A stretch of DNA of 44,830 bases from an uncultured Thermoguttaceae bacterium (GTDB lineage Bacteria; Planctomycetota; Planctomycetia; Pirellulales; Thermoguttaceae), in NCBI GenBank assembly GCA_937951625.1, contig CALFBP010000038.1:1-44830 (forward strand). The letters are read 5' to 3'. The notes under the pieces are model-generated. The model saw nothing but the letters and a program-made list of their open reading frames with translations. It made no database searches and was not told the DNA's origin. Below are positions 34,740 to 43,081 of this stretch, one piece after another. The translations under genes and the position numbers were made by a program. Within the stretch, counting starts at the first letter, position 1; each line of letters starts with the position of its first letter.

Positions 34740-35801
34740 TTAGTCCTCCACTGGAAGTAGACCTTTGCCTTTCGGCATTAGTTTGCAGAGTAAGATTCCG
34801 CCAAAATAGAGAAAACTCAATGGCAGGGCCAAAAGGGACATGCTCCAGGGGTCGGGGGGGGTCAAGATCGCCGCGATGATAAAAATAATGAGGATTGCAA
34901 CCCGCCAGTAGGATAGGTACATCTGCACCGTGAAAACGCCAATCCGCTGGAGGAAAAGCATCACCAGCGGCAATTGAAACGCAATGCCAAAGCCTAGCGG
35001 CAGCATAAGGACAAAGCTCAGCCATTCGGTAATCCGCGGCTCGGGAGAGATGCCGAGGTGGCGGTTGAAGGTGAACAGGAAGTCCAAAACCGGCTCGAAA
35101 ACGAAAAAGAACGCCACCAATACCCCCAGCAGGAACAAGCCCACGCTAAATGGAAGATAAACATTGACGTAATACTTTTCGTGAGGGTACAGGCCCGCCG
35201 CCACGAATATCCAAATCTGGTAAAACACCCACGGACTGGAAAGAACGGCGCCCACCAGCAGCGACGCCTTGAGGTAAATCATGAACGGCTCGTGGGCACT
35301 CAGCGACTTGGCGCTCACGCGCGGGTCCTCCTTCGCGGAACGCCAGACGAACACGTGCATGAAATCGCTAGCCCGCAGCGGCTTTGTTGGGTCGCGTTGC
35401 GGCGGCTCCAGCGCGCCAAACCGATCTGGATATAGGAATTTAAGTTGGTCGAGCACCGCGGCTGGATCGATATACACCCTTTCCGCCAAAAGGCCGTCCT
35501 TGTTCACCAACTCTTGGATCTGTGCAGCAACGTAAGGGGAAGGGCGCTCGCCGCTTTGCAGATTCGACAGCTCGCGCTCCACGCGCGTCAACGACTCCTT
35601 CTGGTAGTATTTGGTCAACGCCCGAGTCAAAGGGGTTTGAATAAACTCGACCACGTACCGCCCTACCGTCAAACCAATGATAAGGCCCACGAACAGTCCC
35701 GCTACCGCACGAAACAGACAGATCCTCAACTCCTCCAAGTGTTCCCCGAAGGTCATGGTGGAGTCTTTGAAGATATCCTCTTCGGTCGGTCTCGTCGGCA
35801 T
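34740..35801 (-). CDS. tatC: Sec-independent protein translocase TatC with large periplasmic insertion
   Basis: 353 residues from the ATG at 35801 (a GTG six codons earlier has no ribosome binding site). The N-terminal TatA/signal-peptide-contacting motif MTFGEHLEELR (16-26) and the later HEPFMIYLKASLLVG, YQIWIFVAAGLYPHEK motifs identify TatC. Usual length is about 250; the excess is an insertion of roughly 100 residues (about 60-165) in the first periplasmic loop, with mixed helical, Pro-rich sequence. Six membrane helices are otherwise present. TatC receives twin-arginine substrates such as the ThuA-like protein in this window. tatA/tatB are not nearby. Confidence 0.95.
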   Translation of the reverse strand: MPTRPTEEDIFKDSTMTFGEHLEELRICLFRAVAGLFVGLIIGLTVGRYVVEFIQTPLTRALTKYYQKESLTRVERELSNLQSGERPSPYVAAQIQELVNKDGLLAERVYIDPAAVLDQLKFLYPDRFGALEPPQRDPTKPLRASDFMHVFVWRSAKEDPRVSAKSLSAHEPFMIYLKASLLVGAVLSSPWVFYQIWIFVAAGLYPHEKYYVNVYLPFSVGLFLLGVLVAFFFVFEPVLDFLFTFNRHLGISPEPRITEWLSFVLMLPLGFGIAFQLPLVMLFLQRIGVFTVQMYLSYWRVAILIIFIIAAILTPPDPWSMSLLALPLSFLYFGGILLCKLMPKGKGLLPVED

Positions 35802-35862
35802 TACTCGCTTACACTCCACAAGGGGGCACGATGATCCCTAGCCAGGTCGCCTGAAAATACTT

Positions 35863-35868
35863 ATTATA
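35863..35868 (-). promoter_or_regulatory. -10 box (TATAAT) upstream of tatC
   Basis: A perfect TATAAT on the minus strand, 62 nt upstream of the tatC ATG, in an AT-rich segment. No good -35 hexamer is visible at 16-18 nt (TGATAA at 17 nt is weak). Confidence 0.35.
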
Positions 35869-35924
35869 ACTCAACCTAGGCCGTTTTATCAGAGTTTAGG
35901 CTTCTTGTCGCCTACAGCGATCTC

Positions 35925-35930
35925 TATAAT
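35925..35930 (+). promoter_or_regulatory. -10 box (TATAAT) of the small lipoprotein gene
   Basis: A perfect TATAAT on the plus strand, 35 nt upstream of the ATG at 35966, which would give a leader of about 30 nt. TTGTCG occurs 14 nt upstream, closer than ideal for a -35 box. Together with the minus-strand box it defines a divergent promoter region. Confidence 0.45.
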
Positions 35931-35965
35931 CCGCCGGCCAAAGTTCAAGGGGAAGGAATCGGCTC

Positions 35966-36220
35966 ATGCCTCGATATTTGAGATGGACCATGGCATTGAC
36001 TATGGCCGCGACTGCCCTGGGCTGTATCGCTCCACCCAGGTGGATCGGACCTGGCCCGGCGGCTTATCAGAGGCGTAAGGCCGAGCGTTTTGATCCCTTC
36101 CCAGACAACGACATTGGCCCTGCTATTGTGGGGGGCAGGCCTAGGGACTTCGATAAACCGTTGGCTGAGCCAAGTCGGGCACGATGGACCCGTCGGGATG
36201 CTGGAATCATCCGGCCCTAG
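35966..36220 (+). CDS. Small planctomycete-type lipoprotein
   Basis: 84 residues; GGGGAAGGAA upstream of the ATG. A lipoprotein signal peptide with lipobox ATALGC (C20) is followed by a Pro-rich segment and the pattern RFDPFPDNDIGP ... VGGRPRDFDKP. This short motif is familiar from many small exported planctomycete proteins, a memory-based resemblance. Function unknown. Monocistronic, with its own promoter. Confidence 0.8.
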   Translation: MPRYLRWTMALTMAATALGCIAPPRWIGPGPAAYQRRKAERFDPFPDNDIGPAIVGGRPRDFDKPLAEPSRARWTRRDAGIIRP

Positions 36221-36864
36221 ACAGGCCAGCTACCCAACGATCCCTGAATGGTTTTAGCTGTGGCTCCACTGACTTACGATTCGCTCCGTAAGGCCGTGTC
36301 TCCGTGCAATGGGTGACGGTATCGAGGCGTCATGATCTGACGACTTCAGGAACCGAATGCTTTAATCTCACTCATTGCGATCTGGGGAAGCCCCCGACGA
36401 GCAAGCGATCGGCGCCAACCGGTTGCAAACGTTTGGGTTTCCCGCGCACTGTCCGAAAAGGGCCATCGGCTAGGTAAGCGTTTTCTTTGCCCGAAGAGGG
36501 GATTGGGGTAAGAGCTTAAATAATGAACAGCCCTTGCTCACGCAGGGGGCTAAGCGCTGATCGTCGGGACAGTTTCGCCTCGCAGGTATTGCAGTGGGCA
36601 GGCCCATTTCAACTTCCAACCTAAACGCTCGATGGTAGACCAATTTCATAGTCACGCTCTGGACCCAAATGACCAACCCCAATGATGGTACTAAACTACT
36701 GGGGAGTACTTCATCCCTGTATCCGAGTGATTGAGTTGCTTGTGTCTGGCGAGGGCTTTAGCTACACTGAATGCGAATGTTTCACATGCAGCTTAACTTG
36801 ATTGGCCCAGATCGTCACCAGTTGCTAGTTTCACGGGGAACTTACCCGTTGGGGGGGAACCGCC
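36221..36864. other. Long intergenic region of unclear content
   Basis: About 640 bp with visibly lower GC than the flanking genes. It contains a hairpin AGCCC/GGGCT (36529-36551) and a possible promoter TTGCTT-N17-TAGCTA (36736-36764) for the large haem protein. A 70-codon minus-strand frame lacks domains and a ribosome binding site. No tRNA or known RNA family was recognised. Confidence 0.45.
36736..36764 (+). promoter_or_regulatory. Possible promoter of the multiheme protein gene
   Basis: TTGCTT (36736-36741), 17-nt spacer, TAGCTA (36759-36764): 4/6 and 4/6 matches to the sigma70 consensus, about 100 nt before the ATG. Tentative. Confidence 0.3.
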
Positions 36865-39800
36865 ATGAGGTACTTCAACTTACTGGCTTTGCTACTCATT
36901 GCCTTTCTGCCAGGAACAACCTTTGGGGAATCCTTTCGCGATCAAATTGAGGAAGACTGGCGCAAATACGATGAGTGTCGCTTGGCCCAGGTGCGGATGC
37001 CTGGCGTATTCCGTTTCGCTAGCGGCGACGTGCCATGGGAGGGATTGTCGGAAGAGAACCCAACGGGCAGCGAGTCCACACTTTTGATACCAAAGCTAGT
37101 CCCACCCAAGCTCGACGGACGGCTCGACGATCCATGCTGGGGCCAGGCTGCTCCCGTGCCGCCGGGCCCTGCGGATCAGCCCGTGCAACCTTCGATCCGA
37201 CTTTGCGCCGACGATCGGCGACTGTTCGTCGCCGCGCAATTTCCCACCCAAGCGGAAGCGTGTTTCTTTCCGGCCTCGACCGCCGTGGACGCCAGCGGGG
37301 CCGTGGATGGCGTGAAGAACGGCCGCTACGGATTTCATACCAACTGGGAGCCCAACCCCTGGTGGCAGGTCGACCTCGGCTCGCCTCAGCCCATCGGGAA
37401 GGTGGTGATCTATAACCGACTGGACTATCCCCCGGGCGTCCATAACGCCGATCGTTTGGTGATCCTCGCCTCGGACGACGGAAAGCGTTGGACGCCATGC
37501 TACGACAATCAAGGGAAGCCGTTTGGGGGTATCACCGACCAGAAGCCGCTGATCGTGGACTTTGCGGGCGAGGGAAAAGCCCCCCTGGTGGCTCGATTCC
37601 TGCGCATCCAGTTGCCCAACTCGGAGCCGATCTTTTTGCACTTCGACGAAGTGGAAGTCTACGCATCGGGCGATGCGGCGATGCAAAACAATCTGGCCTT
37701 GGGCCGACCGGCCGACCAAAGCAGTCGCAGCCCCTGGTCGCGCGGTGGCGACCTGGTGACGCTCGGCCAAGCGAAGATCGGCCTGGTCCGTGAGGCCGAG
37801 GCAACCTTGGTCACCTTCAACGGCAAGCCGCTTCCGCCTGAAAAGGCTGTTTTGGTCCGCGACAACGGCATGACCTCGGTGGAGATCGGCCTGGACATCG
37901 AGTCGGACCTGGGCGGATTTCCCGCGGAGGTCATTCCCTTTCACAGCCGTCCCACGCAGATCATTGCTGGCCGCGACTGGGAAATCCTCTGGCCGAGCTC
38001 CTTGACGCTCGGATTTGGGAAGAACCGATTCACCTTCGCGGTGCGGTCGAAAAGGCCGTTGGTTCCCGCGCTCGAGGTGGCTGTCGAGACCGTGGTGGTC
38101 ACTCCTCATGCGCTCGTGCGTCGCACGGTCCTGACCACGACGCTGGATGAGCCCGCGGATTTGCCGATCGAGTTCACCATCGAGCACGAAGGGGCGGCGG
38201 CGGTGATCGTCACGGCTGGACAAGGCAAGGACAAGCTCCGTTTTGGCCGCACATTTTTGGTCGCCCCGCTTTGGGAGACGATCGGGAGGATCGAGCACTT
38301 GATGGCCGAGTCGCGGCGGCTGGGCGTGGGCCCGACCCCCGCCGACGCGAAAACGCGGGACTGGGACGCGGCGTTGTCCGGACTCCGCGAGCGGGCCGAA
38401 TCCCTCAGTGTGAGAGAGCAGGCCGAAGGCACTCAGCCCGACGCCCGCATGACTCTCTACCACGAGGCCCGCTGGCTCGCCCGACGCCTGGCTTTCGCCA
38501 ACTTGCAGCGACAGTTCGACAAGCTGCTCTTCGTCAAACGATTCACCCAGGAAACCTACCCTGATGTCTGCCTGAACCACATGCCTTGGGTGTCTCGTCC
38601 AGGCGGCGACATTTGTATCCTCACCATCACGGGCCCGGAAACCGAAGGCAAGGTCACGACGCTGTTGAACGGCCGTTTGGGGCCAGGCCACGTCCACGGC
38701 ATCGACCTGTGGTGGGACGCCGACCGCATCGTCTTCGGCTATGCGAAGGCCAAGTCCCATGAGCCGCCGCCAGGCTGGCTGGATCGCCGCTCCAGCTTCG
38801 ACTTGCGTCGCTCAGAAGAGCCCATTCATTTGTTCGAGATGAACATCGACGGGAGTGGGTTGCGCCAGCTCACCTTTGGCGAATGGAGCGATTTGGATCC
38901 CACGTATTGCGCCAACGGCGACATCGTGTTCGTCTCTGAACGTTGTGGCTACTCGCTCCAGTGCAACGAATACGACAAGGACGAGACCTCGACGAACCTC
39001 TACGTGATGCGGCCGGATGGTTCGAACATCCGCCGCATGAGCGTGACCAAGGACGGCGACTATTTGCCTCACGCCTTAGCCGACGGAACGATCGGCTACA
39101 CCCGCTGGGAATATCAGGAGCGGGGCTGGGCCCACATCCAATCGCTGTGGACGATCCGGCCGGATGGCACCGGGGCCGATGCCTTGTTCAAGCAGCACTT
39201 CAACGATCCTTGGGCCGTGGAGGATTGCCGGTCGGTCCCAGGCTCGAACCGCTTGGTGGGCGTGGCCACGGGCCACCACACGCTACCCGCCGGCCCGGTG
39301 ATCCTGATCAATCCCCGCGACGGCATGAACAGCCCCAAGGGGATCCGCATCGTCACCCACGGCGTGCTCCCGCCTGAGGGCGGCATGAGCGGTTCGGCCG
39401 TGCCGGAAGGCGGCGTTCTGGGCACCACCGGTTACTACATGCACCCCTGGCCGCTCTCCGAGACGACGTTTTTGGTTTCCTACGGGGCGTTCGGGCACGG
39501 CTATGGTCTGACAACCCAGGAGATCGACCCCACCGGCTACGCCTTGTATCTGATCGACGTGTACGGGACGAAGGAATTGATCTACCGCGATCCGGCGATT
39601 TCCTCGTTCCATCCCATTCCGCTTCGCCCACGGCCGCGGCCGCCTATCTTGCCCGACACCACAAACCCGAGCATCCCCTTTGCCACCTGTTCGGTTCAGC
39701 AAGCGGCGAAGGGGGCGCCGGGCATCGATCCCAGCCGGGTGAAGTACATCCGCATTGCCGAAGGGATCGCCTGGCCGTATTGCAATACATACGGCGGCCA

Positions 39801-40806
39801 GCGTTATGAGCCGGACGTGAAGGCGGTGATGATCAATTGGAACCCGGTTCGGGTCTTAGGAGACGTGCCCGTCGAGGCCGACGGCAGCGCCCATTTCCGC
39901 GTGCCGGTCGATACGCCGGTGTACTTCCAGCTTTTGGACGCCAACCGCATGGAGTTGCGGCGGATGCGGTCCTTTATCAGCTTTCAGCCAGGGGAGGTCC
40001 GGGGTTGCGTGGGCTGTCACGAGACGCGGGAGGAGGCGGGCGCGGCCCCCAGCTTCTCGCTGGCCCTCGCCCGAGATCCCTCTATTCCGGTTCCACCCCC
40101 CTGGGGTGATCGGCCCATCAGCTTCTTGCGCGATGTTCAGCCGGTGTTCGACAAACATTGCGTCTCGTGCCACGGCGGGCTGAAACCGGCTGCGGACCTG
40201 GATTTCTCCGGCGGACTCACCGCGCGGTACAATCGGGCCTACGATACGATCTACGCCAACAAACTGGTCGCCTGGTCCAACGTCGGCGACGACGCCCGAA
40301 TCACCATGCCGCTGGAATTCGGTTCGCATCGCAGTAAGCTGGTCCACGTCTTGCAAAGCGGCGCGTGCAGCAAGCGAGTGCAACTCTCGCCCGAGGATTG
40401 GCAACGCTTGGTCACCTGGATCGACGCCAACGCGCCGTATCACGACGGCTTCATCAACAAGCGCTTGCCGCAGATGCCTTACGATCTGCCGGCCGATCAT
40501 GAATTACAACAGACAATCATGGAAGTCCACAGCCGTCGGTGTACCGAGTGCCACGACTTGGCAGCCGTCTCGCGTTTGGACTGGATCGACCTCTGGCGGC
40601 CCGAGCAAAGCCGCTTCCTTGCTGCTCCGCTAGCGAAGACGGCCTCGGGGTGGGGCAAATGTGCAAAGGCCGTCTATAAGGATGCATCCGATCCGGATTA
40701 CCGACTGCTCCGCGACGTGGTGGAATCCGCCGCGCGCAAGGCCCGCGAGCTGCCCCGCCGCGACGTGAAAGCGTTGGTGCAGGACAACCGCCTCGACATC
40801 CGATAA
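36865..40806 (+). CDS. Giant exported tri-haem protein with discoidin and HZS-alpha-like regions
   Basis: 1313 residues with a signal peptide (about 1-22). Order by eye: carbohydrate/cellulose-binding-like strand segment with PPKLDGRLDDPCW (about 75-110), F5/8 type C (discoidin) domain (about 125-275, NPWWQVDLGSPQPIGKVV), a linker, then a beta-propeller region (about 560-960) with FEMNIDGSGLRQLTFGEWSD and LYVMRPDGSNIRRMS repeats like TolB/PD40. The C-terminus carries three CxxCH haem motifs: CVGCH (1048-1052), CVSCH (1099-1103) and CTECH (1226-1230). Propeller plus haem domains recalls the hydrazine synthase alpha subunit family seen in planctomycetes, most of which do not make hydrazine. Probably periplasmic; substrate unknown. 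Confidence 0.8.
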   Translation: MRYFNLLALLLIAFLPGTTFGESFRDQIEEDWRKYDECRLAQVRMPGVFRFASGDVPWEGLSEENPTGSESTLLIPKLVPPKLDGRLDDPCWGQAAPVPPGPADQPVQPSIRLCADDRRLFVAAQFPTQAEACFFPASTAVDASGAVDGVKNGRYGFHTNWEPNPWWQVDLGSPQPIGKVVIYNRLDYPPGVHNADRLVILASDDGKRWTPCYDNQGKPFGGITDQKPLIVDFAGEGKAPLVARFLRIQLPNSEPIFLHFDEVEVYASGDAAMQNNLALGRPADQSSRSPWSRGGDLVTLGQAKIGLVREAEATLVTFNGKPLPPEKAVLVRDNGMTSVEIGLDIESDLGGFPAEVIPFHSRPTQIIAGRDWEILWPSSLTLGFGKNRFTFAVRSKRPLVPALEVAVETVVVTPHALVRRTVLTTTLDEPADLPIEFTIEHEGAAAVIVTAGQGKDKLRFGRTFLVAPLWETIGRIEHLMAESRRLGVGPTPADAKTRDWDAALSGLRERAESLSVREQAEGTQPDARMTLYHEARWLARRLAFANLQRQFDKLLFVKRFTQETYPDVCLNHMPWVSRPGGDICILTITGPETEGKVTTLLNGRLGPGHVHGIDLWWDADRIVFGYAKAKSHEPPPGWLDRRSSFDLRRSEEPIHLFEMNIDGSGLRQLTFGEWSDLDPTYCANGDIVFVSERCGYSLQCNEYDKDETSTNLYVMRPDGSNIRRMSVTKDGDYLPHALADGTIGYTRWEYQERGWAHIQSLWTIRPDGTGADALFKQHFNDPWAVEDCRSVPGSNRLVGVATGHHTLPAGPVILINPRDGMNSPKGIRIVTHGVLPPEGGMSGSAVPEGGVLGTTGYYMHPWPLSETTFLVSYGAFGHGYGLTTQEIDPTGYALYLIDVYGTKELIYRDPAISSFHPIPLRPRPRPPILPDTTNPSIPFATCSVQQAAKGAPGIDPSRVKYIRIAEGIAWPYCNTYGGQRYEPDVKAVMINWNPVRVLGDVPVEADGSAHFRVPVDTPVYFQLLDANRMELRRMRSFISFQPGEVRGCVGCHETREEAGAAPSFSLALARDPSIPVPPPWGDRPISFLRDVQPVFDKHCVSCHGGLKPAADLDFSGGLTARYNRAYDTIYANKLVAWSNVGDDARITMPLEFGSHRSKLVHVLQSGACSKRVQLSPEDWQRLVTWIDANAPYHDGFINKRLPQMPYDLPADHELQQTIMEVHSRRCTECHDLAAVSRLDWIDLWRPEQSRFLAAPLAKTASGWGKCAKAVYKDASDPDYRLLRDVVESAARKARELPRRDVKALVQDNRLDIR

Positions 40807-40877
40807 CATGGTTCTCCCACGCACCGCCGAGGAACGCCCCATCATGGAGGACCTTTGCAACACCTTGGAGGATAGCC

Positions 40878-41903
40878 ATGATCGAAGGTAAGCTGGGAGT
40901 GGCGATTCACGGCGTGGGCCAAGTGGCCTATGCCCACGCCGCCAGTTGGCTCAAGAACCCGCACGTGCGGATCGTTTCCGTCGGTAGCCGTCGTCGCGAA
41001 AGCGCGGAGAAGCTCGTCGCCAAATTCAACCTCAACTGTTCCATCCATGAGCGGTTCGAGGACGTGTTGGCCGATCCCCGCGTGGACATCGTCAACCTGA
41101 GCGGCCCCAACCAAGTCCATACGCCCCAGGGCATCGCCGCGGCCCAAGCCGGCAAGCACATCCTCATCGAAAAACCGATGTGCCTTTCCATGGAGGAAAA
41201 CGCTGCCTTGCGCGAGGCCGTGGCCAAAGCCGGCGTGCGCAGCGTGGTCAGCTTCGTACTCCGCTGGAACCCGCTCTTCGAGAACCTCAAAACCCTGCTG
41301 GCCGCGGGGGCTGTCGGCAGGCTGTTCTACATCGAGGTCGACTACTGGCACGGCCTGGCCCAATGGTGGAGCGGTTGGCAATGGGCCCATAAGACCGAGA
41401 ACGGCGGCAGCACGATGCTTTTGGGCGGATGCCACGCCGTGGACGCGATCCGCTGGTTCTCCGGCCGCGAGATCGTGGAAGTCGCCGCTTTCGGCAACAA
41501 CATCAAAAATAACTTCGAGTACGACGCCAACGTCGTGGCGATCCTCAAGTTCGACGATGGCTCGATCGGCAAGACCTCGGCCCTGTTCGACGCGGAATTG
41601 CCGTATGCCTTCAACATCGACCTGATCGGCACCGAGGGTTCGCTCCGCGACAACCGCGTGTGGTCCAAACGGCTTCTGCCCGGTCAAACAGGCTGGACCA
41701 CGATGCAGACCATCCTGCCCGACTCGGGGGCCGTCGAACACCACCCCTTCGACGCCCAGATCAATCACTTCGTCGATTGCATCCTCCAGGGCCGGGAGTC
41801 GCACTGCAACATTGCCGACGCCTATCGGACGCACGAAGTGTGCATCGCCATCGACCGCTCGCTCGCCGCGGGCGGAAAACCCGTCAAGCTGCCGCTCGAT
41901 TAG
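40878..41903 (+). CDS. Gfo/Idh/MocA family oxidoreductase
   Basis: 341 residues, ATG with GGAGG 6 nt upstream, 71 nt after the multiheme gene and possibly co-transcribed with it. N-terminal NAD(P)-binding Rossmann fold (GVAIHGVGQVAYAH), the family EKP motif (98-100, catalytic-site Lys99) and the C-terminal domain with GGCHAVDAIRW (H186 and D189 expected near the substrate). No signal peptide, so cytoplasmic. Members oxidise or reduce sugars and inositols. The substrate cannot be named from sequence. Confidence 0.93.
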   Translation: MIEGKLGVAIHGVGQVAYAHAASWLKNPHVRIVSVGSRRRESAEKLVAKFNLNCSIHERFEDVLADPRVDIVNLSGPNQVHTPQGIAAAQAGKHILIEKPMCLSMEENAALREAVAKAGVRSVVSFVLRWNPLFENLKTLLAAGAVGRLFYIEVDYWHGLAQWWSGWQWAHKTENGGSTMLLGGCHAVDAIRWFSGREIVEVAAFGNNIKNNFEYDANVVAILKFDDGSIGKTSALFDAELPYAFNIDLIGTEGSLRDNRVWSKRLLPGQTGWTTMQTILPDSGAVEHHPFDAQINHFVDCILQGRESHCNIADAYRTHEVCIAIDRSLAAGGKPVKLPLD

Positions 41904-41991
41904 CGATTCGCTCAGGTCTGCGCGGCATTTTCGATTCCGATGGGACGCCTAGCGAACGCGGGCCCGCGACCTTGCCGCGCAGCGAGCTGTG

Positions 41992-42450
41992 CTACTGGCC
42001 GCTGGAATGGATCCCGAGAAGCTGTAGCGTCTTGGGATCGCCAACGCCGTCGTAATACTTGGCCAGAATGCGTTCAAACACGGAACCTGACGGCGCCACG
42101 CAGGCGAACAGCGTGGCGCTGGACCTCAGCTTCAAAACATCCGGCCAGCCGAAGATTTCCTCTGCCGAGCGGTTCTCGACCGCAAGGACCGCTTCGGCGC
42201 ATTGCACCAAGCGGGGCCCCAAGATCGGGTGCTCCAGATACGCTTTCGCCTCGTCGAGGCTCTTGATCGCGTATCGTCTCGACGTCGCACTGAAGCCCAG
42301 CCCGTCGATTTGCGGAAAGATGTACCACATCCAGTGCGATCGCTTGCGTCCCGACTTGATCTCGGCCAAGGCCCGGGCGAAGTCGCGCTCTTGGGCCCAG
42401 GTAAAACGCTCCAGGTCGAAAGGGTCGTTCAGATCGCCGTCACTTGGCAT
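41992..42450 (-). CDS. DUF1810 family protein
   Basis: 152 residues, the usual length. FDLERFTWAQERDFARALAE, GRKRSHWMWYIFPQIDGLG and YAIKSLDEAKAYLEHP are diagnostic of DUF1810, a small soluble helical family found widely in bacteria and some fungi. Function unknown. ATG start; AAGGGA lies upstream. A short in-frame-independent ORF ends 2 nt before it. Confidence 0.93.
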   Translation of the reverse strand: MPSDGDLNDPFDLERFTWAQERDFARALAEIKSGRKRSHWMWYIFPQIDGLGFSATSRRYAIKSLDEAKAYLEHPILGPRLVQCAEAVLAVENRSAEEIFGWPDVLKLRSSATLFACVAPSGSVFERILAKYYDGVGDPKTLQLLGIHSSGQ

Positions 42451-42452
42451 CG

Positions 42453-42686
42453 CTAGTTCCCTTTTTGCCGCTGCACTCCAAACAAGCGGTTTATCGGCCG
42501 CAAGCCGGTGGCGACGATCTCGTCCTCGTCGGATCTTGCGGTCAATAGTCCGCCCTGCACTCTACCAGCTTCTTCCGAACGCCTCGGCAAGGCAAGGCTG
42601 ACTCGACCGCGTTGGGCAAAGCCGCTAACTTGGGCGGCCCGGGCGTAAGGCCCTTCGACGGATGCAATCCGTTGCAAAAGGTTCAT
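42453..42686 (-). CDS. Doubtful 77-residue ORF abutting DUF1810
   Basis: From the ATG at 42686 this frame encodes 77 residues (start MNLLQRIASVEGPYARA) and stops 2 nt before the DUF1810 start, the spacing of an operon. Third codon positions are moderately GC-rich, as in coding DNA. Against it: no ribosome binding site, no recognisable domain, high Arg content. It may be a decayed or spurious frame. Confidence 0.25.
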   Translation of the reverse strand: MNLLQRIASVEGPYARAAQVSGFAQRGRVSLALPRRSEEAGRVQGGLLTARSDEDEIVATGLRPINRLFGVQRQKGN

Positions 42687-42750
42687 TTCGCGGCGAATGC
42701 GACGTGGGGACGCGGACTGAATCGACAAATCCCCCTATTGGCAGGGATTC

Positions 42751-42782
42751 TTGTGGCGTAGCATCGGTTCGTTGTTTATAAT
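42751..42782 (+). promoter_or_regulatory. Promoter of the candidate ncRNA / leader
   Basis: A perfect TATAAT (42777-42782) with TTGTGG at 42751-42756; the spacer is 20 nt, longer than ideal, so the -35 is uncertain. The start site would be near 42789, immediately before the structured segment. Confidence 0.5.
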
Positions 42783-42788
42783 TGGGAG

Positions 42789-43038
42789 GGCTGACGAAGA
42801 AGAGCCAGAGGCGAAGCCTGGGAGGTTTCGTCGAACGATTGGGAAGTCATCTGTCGGTGGACTTGAAAATACGTCCTTAGGCTCCCCGCGGTACTGGTCC
42901 GGTTGAAGTTGAAGAGGGGCGATTGGCAAGAGACCGCTGGCCAATTCACCGATCTTGGTCGCGGTGGTGCCACTGTTGAAGGGTGGGAAGCAGCCTGACG
43001 GCTTTGTCACGCTGCGCTACGGGTGATCCGTAGTTTTT
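42789..43038 (+). ncRNA. Candidate structured RNA of about 250 nt (or long 5' leader)
   Basis: Between a TATAAT box and an intrinsic terminator lie many perfect stems: GACGAA/TTCGTC (42793-42832) enclosing AGGC-GAA-GCCT (42809-42819); AAGTC/GACTT (42844-42864); ATTGGC/GCCAAT (42922-42945); CACCG/CGGTG (42947-42966); CCAC/GTGG (42970-42986); GCAGC-C-TGAC/GTCA-C-GCTGC (42990-43015), 9 bp around a C-C mismatch; then the terminator. No match to tmRNA, RNase P, 6S or SRP signatures that I can see. It ends 44 nt before a GTG-initiated gene, so it could be a free RNA or a cis-acting riboswitch-like leader. Unrecognised family. Confidence 0.5.
43017..43038 (+). terminator. Intrinsic terminator
   Basis: CTACGG (43017-43022) and CCGTAG (43028-43033) form a perfect 6-bp stem with a 5-nt loop, followed directly by TTTTT (43034-43038). 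This is the clearest Rho-independent terminator in the window. It lies upstream of, not after, a protein gene, so it ends a separate RNA or attenuates the next gene. Confidence 0.75.
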
Positions 43039-43081
43039 GGGGAATCCAAAGGGGCGCAGGTTTTTGAGGGGAGGACGGATA

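Noticed and set aside
37096-38760. Long minus-strand open frame inside the multiheme gene
   Set aside because: Shadow of a real gene with recognisable domains on the plus strand; its translation matches nothing.
42960-43000. Partial resemblance to cobalamin riboswitch (GCCACTG ... GGGAAG) and to the SRP core (GGAAGCAGCC)
   Set aside because: The B12 box and upstream conserved core are absent or out of order, and the SRP GNAR hairpin context does not form. I kept it as an unassigned structured RNA.
42735-43010. 91-codon minus-strand open frame across the candidate RNA
   Set aside because: No domain, no ribosome binding site, and the DNA is better explained by RNA stems plus a terminator on the plus strand.
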